Assembly: GCA_014382715.1 (NCBI GenBank)
Contig: JACNJD010000247.1
Coordinates: forward strand, 3,906 to 36,554
DNA from: Candidatus Desulfacyla euxinica
GTDB taxonomy: Bacteria; Desulfobacterota; DSM-4660; Desulfatiglandales; Desulfatiglandaceae
Length of the DNA stretch: 32,649 nt
Direction of reading: 5' to 3'
Position numbers and translations under genes: made by a program. This document shows, piece after piece, positions 9,459 to 18,642 of this stretch; positions within the stretch are counted from its first letter, which is position 1; every line of letters starts with the position of its first letter. A model generated the notes under the pieces. The model saw only the letters and a list, made by a program, of their open reading frames with translations, was not told the origin of the DNA and searched no databases.

Positions 9459-10334
9459 ATGGATATCACCGAACCGAAGATAACATTAGACGAAATACTG
9501 ATCCTTCCGGATGACAACTTCAACCCTGACAATGTCTGCATTATAACCGGTGCGGGAATGGGTATAGGCCGGGCCACTGCAATAGCGGCCGCGGCCAATG
9601 GTCTGACAGCGGTTGGACTCGACATCAATGAAGAGGAATGTGAAAAGACAGTTGAGATGGTCCATGAACTGGGCGGAAAGATGGTCTTCATCAAGACCGA
9701 TCTCACACGCGATGAAGATATAGAGCAAGCTGTGGCCGAGGCATCAAAAGTCGGCTTCATCAAGTATCTCGTCAATATCGCCGGGATCCAGCACATCGAT
9801 TCGATCGAAAATTTCCCCATGGAAAAATACGATCTCATGCAGAGGCTGATGCTGCGAGCGCCGTTCTATCTTTCGAAATTGACAATCCCGCACATGAGGA
9901 AAAGCAGTGATGGGACGGGCGGCATTGGCAATATGGCCTCCATTCACGGGCATATATGCACACTGAATAAGACGGCATATAATATTATGAAATTCGGTTT
10001 GAGGGCCCTGAGCCAGTCTGTCTCGGCCGAGGGTGATGGAAAAATCCGTTCCTTTACAGTCAGTACCGGTTTTGTCAAAACAGCCTTGGCCCTGAACCAG
10101 ATCCCTGCACAGGCAAAGCAACGGGGTATTACCCCCGAAGAGGTAGTTCGGGACGTCATGATGGGGGACTCGCGCATAAAGGAAATGATGTCTCCCATCG
10201 AAGTAGCCAATCTCTTCCTCCTGGGTTTTTCGCGTTTCGGGAAATACCTCGTCGGGGGAGATCTTCTGTTTGACGGGGGCATGGTACTTACCTATGCAGA
10301 AAAAAAAGCGGTCAAACAGAAATCTGAAGTGTAA
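9459..10334 (+). CDS. SDR family oxidoreductase (3-hydroxybutyrate dehydrogenase-like)
   Basis: ITGAGMGIGRATA cofactor motif, NIAG, MASIHG...YNIMK catalytic motif. Confidence 0.88.
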   Translation: MDITEPKITLDEILILPDDNFNPDNVCIITGAGMGIGRATAIAAAANGLTAVGLDINEEECEKTVEMVHELGGKMVFIKTDLTRDEDIEQAVAEASKVGFIKYLVNIAGIQHIDSIENFPMEKYDLMQRLMLRAPFYLSKLTIPHMRKSSDGTGGIGNMASIHGHICTLNKTAYNIMKFGLRALSQSVSAEGDGKIRSFTVSTGFVKTALALNQIPAQAKQRGITPEEVVRDVMMGDSRIKEMMSPIEVANLFLLGFSRFGKYLVGGDLLFDGGMVLTYAEKKAVKQKSEV

Positions 10335-10404
10335 GGTCAAAAAGATCCGGAACCAGAAAACAGATCTTAGCGCAGCTCTTCAAATTTTGTGGTCCATCAA
10401 CCGT

Positions 10405-10537
10405 TGATAAACTCGTAAAAAGTCGCTGACCCGTTTTCGTCATTCCCGCGTACGCGGGAATCCAGGGAAATCAACCGCTTATAGACTCCCGCGTTCGCTG
10501 GAGTGACGGCCTTGGAGACTTTTTGCCAGGCCATCAA
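10405..10537. repeat. MITE-like element, copy B
   Basis: ttgataaactcgtaaaaagtcgctgacccgttttcgtcattcccgcgtacgcgggaatccagggaaatca ... ggccttggagactttttgccaggccatcaa. Confidence 0.85.
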
Positions 10538-10683
10538 CCGTTTGGCCAGGGCGTAATGAGTTATCCAAATTCATTCTTATAACTTCATTGGCATTGACGC
10601 AACATTGAGGAATCTTCTCCAAAATTGTTAAACTGTTTCGGAAACTATGAGGCTTTGACCATGGAGAAAGAAATAAGAGTTGA

Positions 10684-10884
10684 AAAACCCTGGGTATATT
10701 TCCACACGCAGCAGGTATAGCAAGTGCCGCATTGGGAAGCATGTTTTCAATTGTGTCAGGGGTGTGTTCCGGGGTTGCAGGTTTATTGGAATCCCATTCG
10801 TTAATGCCTGTCAGTGTGACTTTCCTTGTGCTCACCCTTCTGAGCTTTATGTTTTTTAAAGGTGTGTTGTCTCGCGCTAAATAA
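10684..10884 (+). pseudogene. 5'-truncated remnant of an MFS transporter (Bcr/CflA-like C-terminus)
   Basis: Open frame after an in-frame TGA: KTLGIFPHAAGIASAALGSMFSIVSGVCSGVAGLLESHSLMPVSVTFLVLTLLSFMFFKGVLSRAK*; resembles the conserved FPHxAGxASAxxG segment and last two TM helices of the family. No intact upstream portion. Confidence 0.6.
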
Positions 10885-10953
10885 TGTCTTGATGGCCTTG
10901 AGCCAGTCTGTCTCGGTCTGAGCCCTTCCGCTTTGCGGGTGTAGCTCTTAGTA

Positions 10954-12024
10954 CTAAAGAACCACGTCCAAGGGGCCCACATCCTCGAAACGGGCGGGCA
11001 GCCATTGAGGATTGTCGTCCTTGTCCAGGAGACGTGCGCGAACCCCTTCCACGAAATCGTGATGGGTCAGCATGAACCGGGCTGCCTTAATGTCTGTCTC
11101 ATAGACCGATTTCATGGGCTGATGTTCGTTGTGACGCAGCAGGTCCAGCGTCAGGACAACGCCGGTGGGCGAGCGTTCCGAAAGACTGGCGAAAACACCA
11201 TCACACAAGGTCCCCTGAATACTGCACTGGCGGAGATTGTTCAGCAATTCATAAACTGATGTTTTCCCTTCAAAATATGCTCTAACCCATTGATCCATAT
11301 CGGTATTTGTGGGAATGTCAATTTCAGTGACCGGTTCCAGCAAAGCCCGGATCTCTTTCGTTGCCCGGTCTTTTTCAAGCGGCAGGCCGGGCCCGGCCCG
11401 TTCAATGACACCGATCGCCTCATCCAGTTGTACGGATGGGATCAGACAGTCGGCAAAGCCCAGGCGCACGCATTCGGTGCCCCTAATCTCATATCCCGTC
11501 AAACCCAGAAACTCCGGAAACCCGGGAGGGCATTTTGCAAACATCCATCCGGTAGCGCCCACGTCGGGGAAAAATCCGATCCGGGTCTCGGGCATGGCCA
11601 TTCGGGTCTGCTCCGTTGCCAGCACCAGGTCTGCTCCGGCAGCCAGCCCGAGACCGCCTCCCATGGTAATGCCGTGGACTATTACGACCACAGGTTTGGG
11701 GAATCTGCGGACTAACAGATCCAGGTCGTACTCTTCATGCAGAAACCGCAAGGCTCGGTCCACGTCTCTGTCCCGAACTGCCTGCGACATGAATTTGATA
11801 TCGCCGCCCGCGCAAAAGGCCTGTCCTCCGGAGCCGCGAAACAGAATCAACCGCACGTCATCCGATGCAGCCGCATCATCCATGGCCCGCCGGATCCCCC
11901 TAACCGTCTCCAGGTTCAGGGTGTTCAAGTCTTTGGGCCGGTCCAGGGTGATGGTCATGACAAAGCCTTTCCGCTTCACCCGAAGTGAATTCTCGGAAAC
12001 GTTTTCCGGGGCCTCAGGATTCAT
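10954..12024 (-). CDS. Enoyl-CoA hydratase/isomerase family, 3-hydroxyisobutyryl-CoA hydrolase-like
   Basis: TLDRPKDLNTLNLETVRGI, FCAGGDIKFM, GITMGGGLGLAAGADLVLATEQTRMAMPETRIGFFPDVGATGW (ECH_2-type). Confidence 0.9.
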   Translation of the reverse strand: MNPEAPENVSENSLRVKRKGFVMTITLDRPKDLNTLNLETVRGIRRAMDDAAASDDVRLILFRGSGGQAFCAGGDIKFMSQAVRDRDVDRALRFLHEEYDLDLLVRRFPKPVVVIVHGITMGGGLGLAAGADLVLATEQTRMAMPETRIGFFPDVGATGWMFAKCPPGFPEFLGLTGYEIRGTECVRLGFADCLIPSVQLDEAIGVIERAGPGLPLEKDRATKEIRALLEPVTEIDIPTNTDMDQWVRAYFEGKTSVYELLNNLRQCSIQGTLCDGVFASLSERSPTGVVLTLDLLRHNEHQPMKSVYETDIKAARFMLTHHDFVEGVRARLLDKDDNPQWLPARFEDVGPLDVVL

Positions 12025-12661
12025 CTATTTCCCCCTGTATCCGGTACCGGGGCCGAAGCATCTGGGATGCGTTGATATCCACAGCAATTACTCCGGGTGC
12101 ATGCTCATTGATAATTTCAGCACATCCCTTTCCCCGGGCTGTTTAATGATTTCCAGGGTCCGTCGAGTGCGAATGCTTTGAGACTCAACTCGTCAAATGT
12201 TATTTGACCATAACACTGTGCGATTCCTTCCCTTTCTTTTTGCTTCAAATACAACTCCTTTCATCGCATTCCCCCCCCTATATGGATCTCTAATCCATCA
12301 TAAATTTATGGTCTTGTAAAAAGGCAAGAAGTTCAAGATGGATATGTTAAAATAATATGGTCTTCTATGAAACGCAACGATAAATTTAATCCAGGCTTAT
12401 GGAAGATCAGCAGAGAGGGGTACGGTGCTGCAACTCTGTGGGCACAGGGCACAGTATCTTTTTTTCAACACAGACATATTTCCCCCTCTCAAGATAGTTT
12501 CATCCATAAATGTCCATTTTCAGCAGCCTGTACCACTGGATTCTAACATTCACCCTGAGGATTAATTCCTCATATGTCTAATGTGTTGAAATCTAAACTT
12601 GTTCTGGAACCGCAGAGTGCTGAATAAGGAATATTAAAATTCGATTCGGGGAATCCTCTAT

Positions 12662-12690
12662 TTGACTTAAAGCCTGAATTCCAGTATGAT
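12662..12690 (+). promoter_or_regulatory. Candidate sigma70 promoter for the PfpI-xylA-xylB operon
   Basis: TTGACT-N17-TATGAT; inverted repeat GATTC-GGG-GAATC at 12643-12655 just upstream. Confidence 0.55.
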
Positions 12691-12807
12691 TTTTCTTTTT
12701 GGAAAAGTCATCTGAAACTTATGACTTGAGACATTGGCGCCAAGGATTTGTGCCCATTAATTACAAACGAATGTCCGATGAAAAGGAAAATCGAACAGGA
12801 GGAAGAG

Positions 12808-13323
12808 ATGGAACTGGAAGGAAAAAAGATCATTATCCTGGTTGAAGAGATGTTCAATGACCTCGAATTCTGGTATCCCTATTACAGGCTTAAGGAGGCG
12901 GGGGCCCATGTGGTAGTGGTGGGATCAGGCAGCGCCGAAGCATACTCCGGCAAATCAGGAACTAAGGCAAAGGCGGATGCCGCTGCCGATCAGATTTCAG
13001 CCTCGGAATTTGATGGCATCATCATCCCGGGTGGATATGCGCCTGATCTCATGAGGCGTTATCCGGAGATGGTCAAACTGGTAAAAGAACTGTTTGAGGC
13101 ACAGAAAGTGGTGGCGGCCATCTGCCACGCCGGCTGGATGCTGGCGTCGGCCCGGATACTGGAAGGCCGCAAGGTGACTTCGTTTTTTGCAATCAAGGAT
13201 GACTTGATTAATGCAGGGGCAAACTGGGTTGACGAGGAAGTGGTAATAGACGGAAAACTGATCACAAGCAGGAAGCCGGATGATCTTCCTGCCTTTATGA
13301 GAGCGGTTATCAAAGAGTTCTGA
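12808..13323 (+). CDS. DJ-1/PfpI family protein (glutamine amidotransferase-like)
   Basis: VAAICHAGWMLASARILEGRKVTSF nucleophile-elbow motif. ATG at 12808 with GGAGGAAG upstream preferred over 12748. Confidence 0.9.
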   Translation: MELEGKKIIILVEEMFNDLEFWYPYYRLKEAGAHVVVVGSGSAEAYSGKSGTKAKADAAADQISASEFDGIIIPGGYAPDLMRRYPEMVKLVKELFEAQKVVAAICHAGWMLASARILEGRKVTSFFAIKDDLINAGANWVDEEVVIDGKLITSRKPDDLPAFMRAVIKEF

Positions 13324-13347
13324 TTTCCAGCACAGAAGGAGTCAAAG

Positions 13348-14661
13348 ATGAAAGAATTCTTCCCTGAAATTCAAGATAGAATTCCCTATGAAGGGGCAGA
13401 CTCAAAAAACCCCTTGGCTTTCAAGTATTATGAACCGAACCGAATGGTCGGACAAAAATCTATGGAAGATCATTTAAGATTCTCCGTGGCTTACTGGCAT
13501 ACCTTCAAGGCCACAGGTGTTGATCCTTTCGGGGCCGCAACTTTTGACAGGCCCTGGAACCGGGGGACAACGCCAATGGAGCAAGCCGAGAATACGTTGC
13601 GGGCCGCCTTCGAATTCTTTCAGAAACTTGGGGTTCCCTATTACTGTTTCCACGATCGGGATTTGGCCCCGGAGGTGGAAACATTCGCGGAATCCTGCAA
13701 GAACCTTGAATCGATGGTTGAAAAGGCCAAACAACTACAAGAGGACACAGGAATTAAACTCCTTTGGGGAACTGCAAATCTTTTTGGTCATCCGCGCTAT
13801 TCGCACGGCGCAGCAACTAACCCGGATGCCCACGTATTTGCCTATGCGGCTGCCCAGGTGAAACACGCCATTGCAGCGACTATGGAGCTTGGCGGAGCAA
13901 ACTATGTCTTTTGGGGTGGCCGGGAAGGGTATGAGACGCTGTTTAACACGGACATGAAAAGGGAGCACGAGCAATTGGCCCGATTTTTTCATATGGCTGT
14001 GGATTATGCCAAACAGATAGGGTTTGACGGGCAGTTTCTGATCGAGCCAAAGCCAAAGGAGCCCACTAAACATCAGTACGATTTCGATGCCGCTACCGTT
14101 TTGGGTTTCCTTGGCGCCTATGATCTGTTGGACCATTTCAAGTTGAACATCGAAGCGAATCATGCGACCCTGGCAGGACATTCCTTTGAACACGATTTGA
14201 CGCTCGCCTCCATGAACGGCAAACTGGGAAGTATCGACGCTAATGTAGGCGACACACTCTTGGGTTGGGATACGGACCAATTCCCCACTGACCCGGCTAT
14301 GTGTGCCAAGGCCATGTTGATTGTGCTGGCCCAGGGTGGCCTCGGAAAGGGAGGTTTAAACTTCGATGCAAAACCACGGAGAGGGTCCTTCGACCCGATC
14401 GATCTATTCTACGCCCATATCAGCGGGATGGATGCCTTTGCCCGCGGCCTGTTGGCTGCCCAGCAAATCATGGACGATGGTCTCCTTGATAAGTTCATCG
14501 AAGAGCGTTATGCCAGCTACTCAGGAAGCATCGGAAAGCAGATCATGTCGGGAGAGGCGACTTTTGAATCTCTTGAGGGATCGATCATGGAAAAAGGCGA
14601 GCCATCCCTTGAAAGCGGCAGACAGGAGATGCTGGAGAGCATTTTCATGTCTTATTTTTGA
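13348..14661 (+). CDS. xylA: Xylose isomerase
   Basis: [88 protein letters not shown] motifs. Confidence 0.97.
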   Translation: MKEFFPEIQDRIPYEGADSKNPLAFKYYEPNRMVGQKSMEDHLRFSVAYWHTFKATGVDPFGAATFDRPWNRGTTPMEQAENTLRAAFEFFQKLGVPYYCFHDRDLAPEVETFAESCKNLESMVEKAKQLQEDTGIKLLWGTANLFGHPRYSHGAATNPDAHVFAYAAAQVKHAIAATMELGGANYVFWGGREGYETLFNTDMKREHEQLARFFHMAVDYAKQIGFDGQFLIEPKPKEPTKHQYDFDAATVLGFLGAYDLLDHFKLNIEANHATLAGHSFEHDLTLASMNGKLGSIDANVGDTLLGWDTDQFPTDPAMCAKAMLIVLAQGGLGKGGLNFDAKPRRGSFDPIDLFYAHISGMDAFARGLLAAQQIMDDGLLDKFIEERYASYSGSIGKQIMSGEATFESLEGSIMEKGEPSLESGRQEMLESIFMSYF

Positions 14662-14681
14662 GTGAGCCCTTAGGATCTACC

Positions 14682-16199
14682 ATGCAAGGAGACCAGCTTT
14701 TTTTAGGAATTGACAGCGGCACCCAGGGGACAAAGACCGTTGTGTTCAGTCCTGGGCAGGGAAAAATCATAGCCGAGGCATTCGCTGCACATGATATCAT
14801 TGAAAACAACACCGGTCGACGGGAGCAGGATCCAAAATGGTGGATAGACGCTTGCACCAGGGTGCTCCATGAAGTCTTGCAGACTGAAGGTGTTGTTAGG
14901 GATCGGGTTTGTGCCATCGGAGTCTCCGGCCAACAGCACGGGTTTGTGCCCCTGGATGACCGAGGAGAGGTGATTCGCCCGGCAAAACTGTGGTGTGATA
15001 CGGAGACTACACCACAATGCGATGAGATCACTGAAAAAGTAGGGGGCCGGGAAAAGGTCATTGAGCTCATCGGGAATTCAGTTGCTGCAGGATTTACCGC
15101 TTCTAAAATCCTTTGGATGAAACAGCACGAACCGGAAAATTATGATCATCTAAAAACAATCCTGCTCCCCCATGATTATATCAACTACTGGCTGACGGGG
15201 GAAAAGAAATCAGAATTTGGAGATGCTTCAGGCACCGCCTATTTTGATGTAAGAACAAGATCATGGTCTACAACTATCCTTGAGGCCATCGATGATTCAG
15301 GGAAACTGGCCCGCTGCCTGCCTGAACTGATATCGTCCGACATCCCGGTGGGGACGATTAGATCCTCCATTGCCGAACGTTTCCAGCTATCGCCCGATGT
15401 TCTTGTCTCTTCCGGAGGGGGGGACAACATGGTGGCTGCCATCGGAACAGGGAACGTTAGTCCCGGTATAATTACCATGAGTCTCGGGACCTCCGGAACC
15501 ATTTACTCCTTCACAAACCATCCGGTTGTTGACCCAAATGGGGAACTGGCTGCCTTCTGTTCCAGCAGCGGTGGATGGCTGCCACTGGCATGTACGATGA
15601 ATGTGACTGTTGCAACCGAACTCACAAGAGCAGTGCTCGGTCTTAATCTGAAGGATCTGAATGAAAAGGTTTCATCAGCACCCATTGGCTCCGGAGGAAT
15701 TATTTTGCTCCCCTATTTCAATGGGGAGCGGACACCCTCATTGCCGAAAGCCAAGGCCTCTTTTTTCGGTCTGACGAGCACAAACTATACCCCGGAGAAC
15801 CTTTGTCGTGCTTCCATGGAGGGCGCAACACTGGGATTGCGCTACGGGCTTGAAGTGCTAATTAAGCAGGGAATAGACCCCACGGAAATCCGTCTTGTGG
15901 GCGGTGGTGCCAAGAGCCGGGTCTGGCGTCAGATGGTGGCAGATATATTTGATTGCCCAGTGATCTGTCCGAAATCTGACGAGGCGGGAGCGGTGGGAGC
16001 TGCGCTCCAGGCCATGTGGTGTTATCTCAACGAAAAGGAAGGTGGTGCTTCTCTAAAGGAACTTACGGATGATTTTATTTCATTAGATGAATCCACAAGG
16101 TCTCAACCAGAGACTTCCAATGTTTCTCAATATGCCGATATTTATCAACGCTATATGGAAATAAATAATGAGATGAAATCCTTGTTTGAAGGTAAGTAA
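14682..16199 (+). CDS. xylB: Xylulokinase
   Basis: FLGIDSGTQGTKTVVF, GVSGQQHGFVPLD, KLWCDTET, SLGTSGTIY, YFNGERTPSLPKAKASFFGLT, LVGGGAKSRVWRQMVADI (FGGY kinase). ATG at 14682; the track start at 14658 is a TTG overlapping the xylA stop. Confidence 0.95.
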   Translation: MQGDQLFLGIDSGTQGTKTVVFSPGQGKIIAEAFAAHDIIENNTGRREQDPKWWIDACTRVLHEVLQTEGVVRDRVCAIGVSGQQHGFVPLDDRGEVIRPAKLWCDTETTPQCDEITEKVGGREKVIELIGNSVAAGFTASKILWMKQHEPENYDHLKTILLPHDYINYWLTGEKKSEFGDASGTAYFDVRTRSWSTTILEAIDDSGKLARCLPELISSDIPVGTIRSSIAERFQLSPDVLVSSGGGDNMVAAIGTGNVSPGIITMSLGTSGTIYSFTNHPVVDPNGELAAFCSSSGGWLPLACTMNVTVATELTRAVLGLNLKDLNEKVSSAPIGSGGIILLPYFNGERTPSLPKAKASFFGLTSTNYTPENLCRASMEGATLGLRYGLEVLIKQGIDPTEIRLVGGGAKSRVWRQMVADIFDCPVICPKSDEAGAVGAALQAMWCYLNEKEGGASLKELTDDFISLDESTRSQPETSNVSQYADIYQRYMEINNEMKSLFEGK

Positions 16200-16208
16200 C
16201 GAAGATTC

Positions 16209-16231
16209 ATTGCTAATATGATTTTAGCAAT
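16209..16231. promoter_or_regulatory. Intergenic hairpin ATTGCTAA-N7-TTAGCAAT
   Basis: Perfect 8-bp inverted repeat in the 64-bp xylB-Gfo/Idh gap. Confidence 0.45.
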
Positions 16232-16263
16232 ATGGCGGATAGCATTTACAGAAAGGAGAAGAT

Positions 16264-17430
16264 ATGGGACTCAGCAGAAAACTAAAAATGGGTATGGTAG
16301 GCGGAGGAAATGATGCGTTTATTGGCGGTGTTCATCGAAGTGCCGCATTGATGGACGGGCAGATTGACTTTGTTGCCGGTGCCCTTTCCTCCAGTCCTGA
16401 AAAAGCCAAGGAGTCTGCATGCACTCTCTTTCTTCCGGAGGAAAGATCATATGGTACCTGGCAGGAGATGTTGGAAAAAGAGTCTAAATTGCCCGAAGGA
16501 GAAAAAATCGATTTCGTTTCCATCGTTACCCCCAACCATATGCACTTTCCTGTAGCTAAAGCCTTTGCTGAGGCTGGGATTCATGTTATTTGCGATAAAC
16601 CGATGACCTATTCACTTGCGCAGGCAAAAGAGCTTGTTCAAGTTGTCAGCAAATCCGGAATTGTCTTTGCCCTGACCCATAATTATATCGGTTATCCTAT
16701 GGTAAAACAGGCGCGTCATATGGTCAGGAGCGGTGAAATCGGTGATATTTTAAAATTTGTCGTTGAATATCCCCAGGGATGGCTGCTGACACCCCTTGAA
16801 AAAGAAGATCAAAAGCAGGCATGCTGGAGAACAGACCCCGAACAGTCAGGAGTTTCAAATTGCATGGGCGACATAGGCTCTCACTGCGAGAATTTAGCCC
16901 ACTATATAGGAGGTCTTGAGATAAAAGAGATGTGTGCTGATCTAAAAAGCATCCTGGATCGCCCCCTCGATAATGACGGAAATATACTGCTTCACCTTGA
17001 GAATGATGCCTGTGGAATCCTTTATGCCTCCCAGTTCTCGGCCGGAGATGAAAACAATTTAAATATTCGTGTATACGGAACTGAAGGAGCCCTGGAATGG
17101 CACCAGGAGGACCCGAATGATCTATGGTTCAGGACCAATGATGGGCCCGCACAGCTTTATAGAAGGGGGAACGGTTATCTATGTGAGGCTGCCCAAAGGG
17201 CAACACGTCTTCCGCCTGGTCACCCTGAGGCCTTTATTGAGGCCTTTGCCAATATCTATGTCAATGCGACCGATACCATCCGGGCAAGGCTGCTCGGTAA
17301 TGAGCCCACAGAGTTGGAACTGGATTTTGCTACCGTTATTGACGGGGCCAGAGGAATGGCCTTTATCGAATCTGCAGTAGAGAGCAGCAAAAGCGATCAG
17401 AAATGGTATGCCATGAAAAGTTATCGATGA
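16264..17430 (+). CDS. Gfo/Idh/MocA family oxidoreductase
   Basis: MGMVGGGNDAFIGGVHR, IVTPNHMHFPVAKAFAEAGIHVICDKPM, GDIGSHCENLAHYI motifs. Confidence 0.94.
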   Translation: MGLSRKLKMGMVGGGNDAFIGGVHRSAALMDGQIDFVAGALSSSPEKAKESACTLFLPEERSYGTWQEMLEKESKLPEGEKIDFVSIVTPNHMHFPVAKAFAEAGIHVICDKPMTYSLAQAKELVQVVSKSGIVFALTHNYIGYPMVKQARHMVRSGEIGDILKFVVEYPQGWLLTPLEKEDQKQACWRTDPEQSGVSNCMGDIGSHCENLAHYIGGLEIKEMCADLKSILDRPLDNDGNILLHLENDACGILYASQFSAGDENNLNIRVYGTEGALEWHQEDPNDLWFRTNDGPAQLYRRGNGYLCEAAQRATRLPPGHPEAFIEAFANIYVNATDTIRARLLGNEPTELELDFATVIDGARGMAFIESAVESSKSDQKWYAMKSYR

Positions 17431-17461
17431 TTTTCTAACCAATCTAAAAGGAGGTATAATA

Positions 17462-18457
17462 ATGGCGAGACCAGTAACCTTGTTCACCGGCCAGTGGGCG
17501 GATCTTCCACTGACCGAATTAGCTGAAAAAGCAAGCGGGTGGGGATATGATGGACTTGAATTGGCCTGCTGGGGGGATCATTTTGACCCTGCAACAGGTG
17601 CTGTAGACCCTGCCTACTGTGAAAACCAGAAAAGAATTCTTGAGGAAAACAAGCTAAATGTATATGCCGTTTCTCATCACCTTGCCGGACAGCTGGTCTG
17701 TGATCTCAACAATGATGTCAGGTCCGATGCCTTTGCCCCCCAGGACTGTGCAGGCGATGCGGAGAAGAAAAGGGCCTGGGCAGTGGAAACCATGAAACAG
17801 ACTGCCATCGCGGCCAAAAATATGGGCTTAAACGTCGTGAACGGATTTACTGGATCTTCCATATGGCATCTTATCTATTCTTTTCCACCGCTGGGCGAGA
17901 ACCAGATTGAAGATGGGTTTAAATATTTCAGTGACATGTGGAATCCGATCCTCGATGTTTTTGACGAGAACGGGGTTAAGTTTGCTCTGGAAGTCCACCC
18001 TACCGAGATCGCCTTTGACATCATTACGGCTGAGCGTGCTCTTGAAGCCATAGGACGGAGGGAGGCTTTTGGTTTCAATTTTGATCCGAGCCATCTGCTG
18101 TGGCAGGGGGTTGATCCTGAAAAATTCATACGAACCTTTCCTGATCGTATCTACCATGTCCACATGAAGGACGCGACGGTGAATCTTGACGGCACCTCCG
18201 GTATTCTCAGCAGCTGCTTAGATTTTGGTCAGCCGGGACGCGGATGGGATTTTCGATCTCTCGGTAGGGGTCAGGTTAATTTTGAAGAAATTATTCGGGC
18301 ATTAAATGAAATAGCATATGATGGACCGCTTTCGGTGGAGTGGGAAGACGCTGCCATGGATCGTGAAGCCGGGGCGCAGGAGGCAGTTGATTTTGTAAAA
18401 GAGATAGATTTTCCGCCTTCCAGTCGTGGGTTCGACGATGCTTTTGCCACAGAATAG
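17462..18457 (+). CDS. Sugar phosphate isomerase/epimerase family TIM-barrel protein (xylose isomerase-like/AP endonuclease 2 fold)
   Basis: GYDGLELACWGDHF, FALEVHPTEIAFD, FNFDPSHLLWQGVDPEKFI, IYHVHMKDA, LSVEWEDAAMDREAG motifs. Confidence 0.92.
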   Translation: MARPVTLFTGQWADLPLTELAEKASGWGYDGLELACWGDHFDPATGAVDPAYCENQKRILEENKLNVYAVSHHLAGQLVCDLNNDVRSDAFAPQDCAGDAEKKRAWAVETMKQTAIAAKNMGLNVVNGFTGSSIWHLIYSFPPLGENQIEDGFKYFSDMWNPILDVFDENGVKFALEVHPTEIAFDIITAERALEAIGRREAFGFNFDPSHLLWQGVDPEKFIRTFPDRIYHVHMKDATVNLDGTSGILSSCLDFGQPGRGWDFRSLGRGQVNFEEIIRALNEIAYDGPLSVEWEDAAMDREAGAQEAVDFVKEIDFPPSSRGFDDAFATE

Positions 18458-18468
18458 AAAAGGTCTCA

Positions 18469-18491
18469 CGCAAAGGCGCAAAGCCGCAAAG
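18469..18491. repeat. CGCAAAG x3, period 8
   Basis: CGCAAAG at 18469, 18477 and 18485 in ggtctcacgcaaaggcgcaaagccgcaaagggc. Confidence 0.7.
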
Positions 18492-18548
18492 GGCTAAAAA
18501 CTCAAAGCAAGAGATACAACGGAAAGCATTTCTGCCGTTTTTGGTAAC

Positions 18549-18599
18549 TGTTCAAATTCCTCGGCATAAATCATGCGAAAACATGATGTGATTTGAACA
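18549..18599. terminator. Nested inverted repeats between convergent genes
   Basis: TGTTCAAAT...ATTTGAACA (9 bp, perfect) enclosing ATCATG-CGAAAA-CATGAT. Confidence 0.5.
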
Positions 18600-18642
18600 A
18601 TAGGTCCTAAATCGAATTTTGACTGAAATCCTTTTCGCAACG

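Noticed and set aside
9744-10340. 198-aa minus-strand ORF opposite the SDR
   Set aside because: Antisense to a well-supported SDR gene with His/Arg/Phe-rich unprotein-like composition.
10479-10982. 167-aa minus-strand ORF downstream of the SDR
   Set aside because: Spans part of MITE copy B and the MFS remnant in the opposite direction; no recognisable domain.
11309-12181. 290-aa plus-strand ORF opposite the enoyl-CoA hydratase-like gene
   Set aside because: Ser/Arg/Pro-rich antisense shadow of a clearly recognisable minus-strand gene; no domain.
12272-12279. C8 homopolymer upstream of the enoyl-CoA hydratase-like gene, considered as phase-variable tract
   Set aside because: Lies in non-coding sequence ~250 bp from the start with no promoter spacing evidence; length alone is insufficient.
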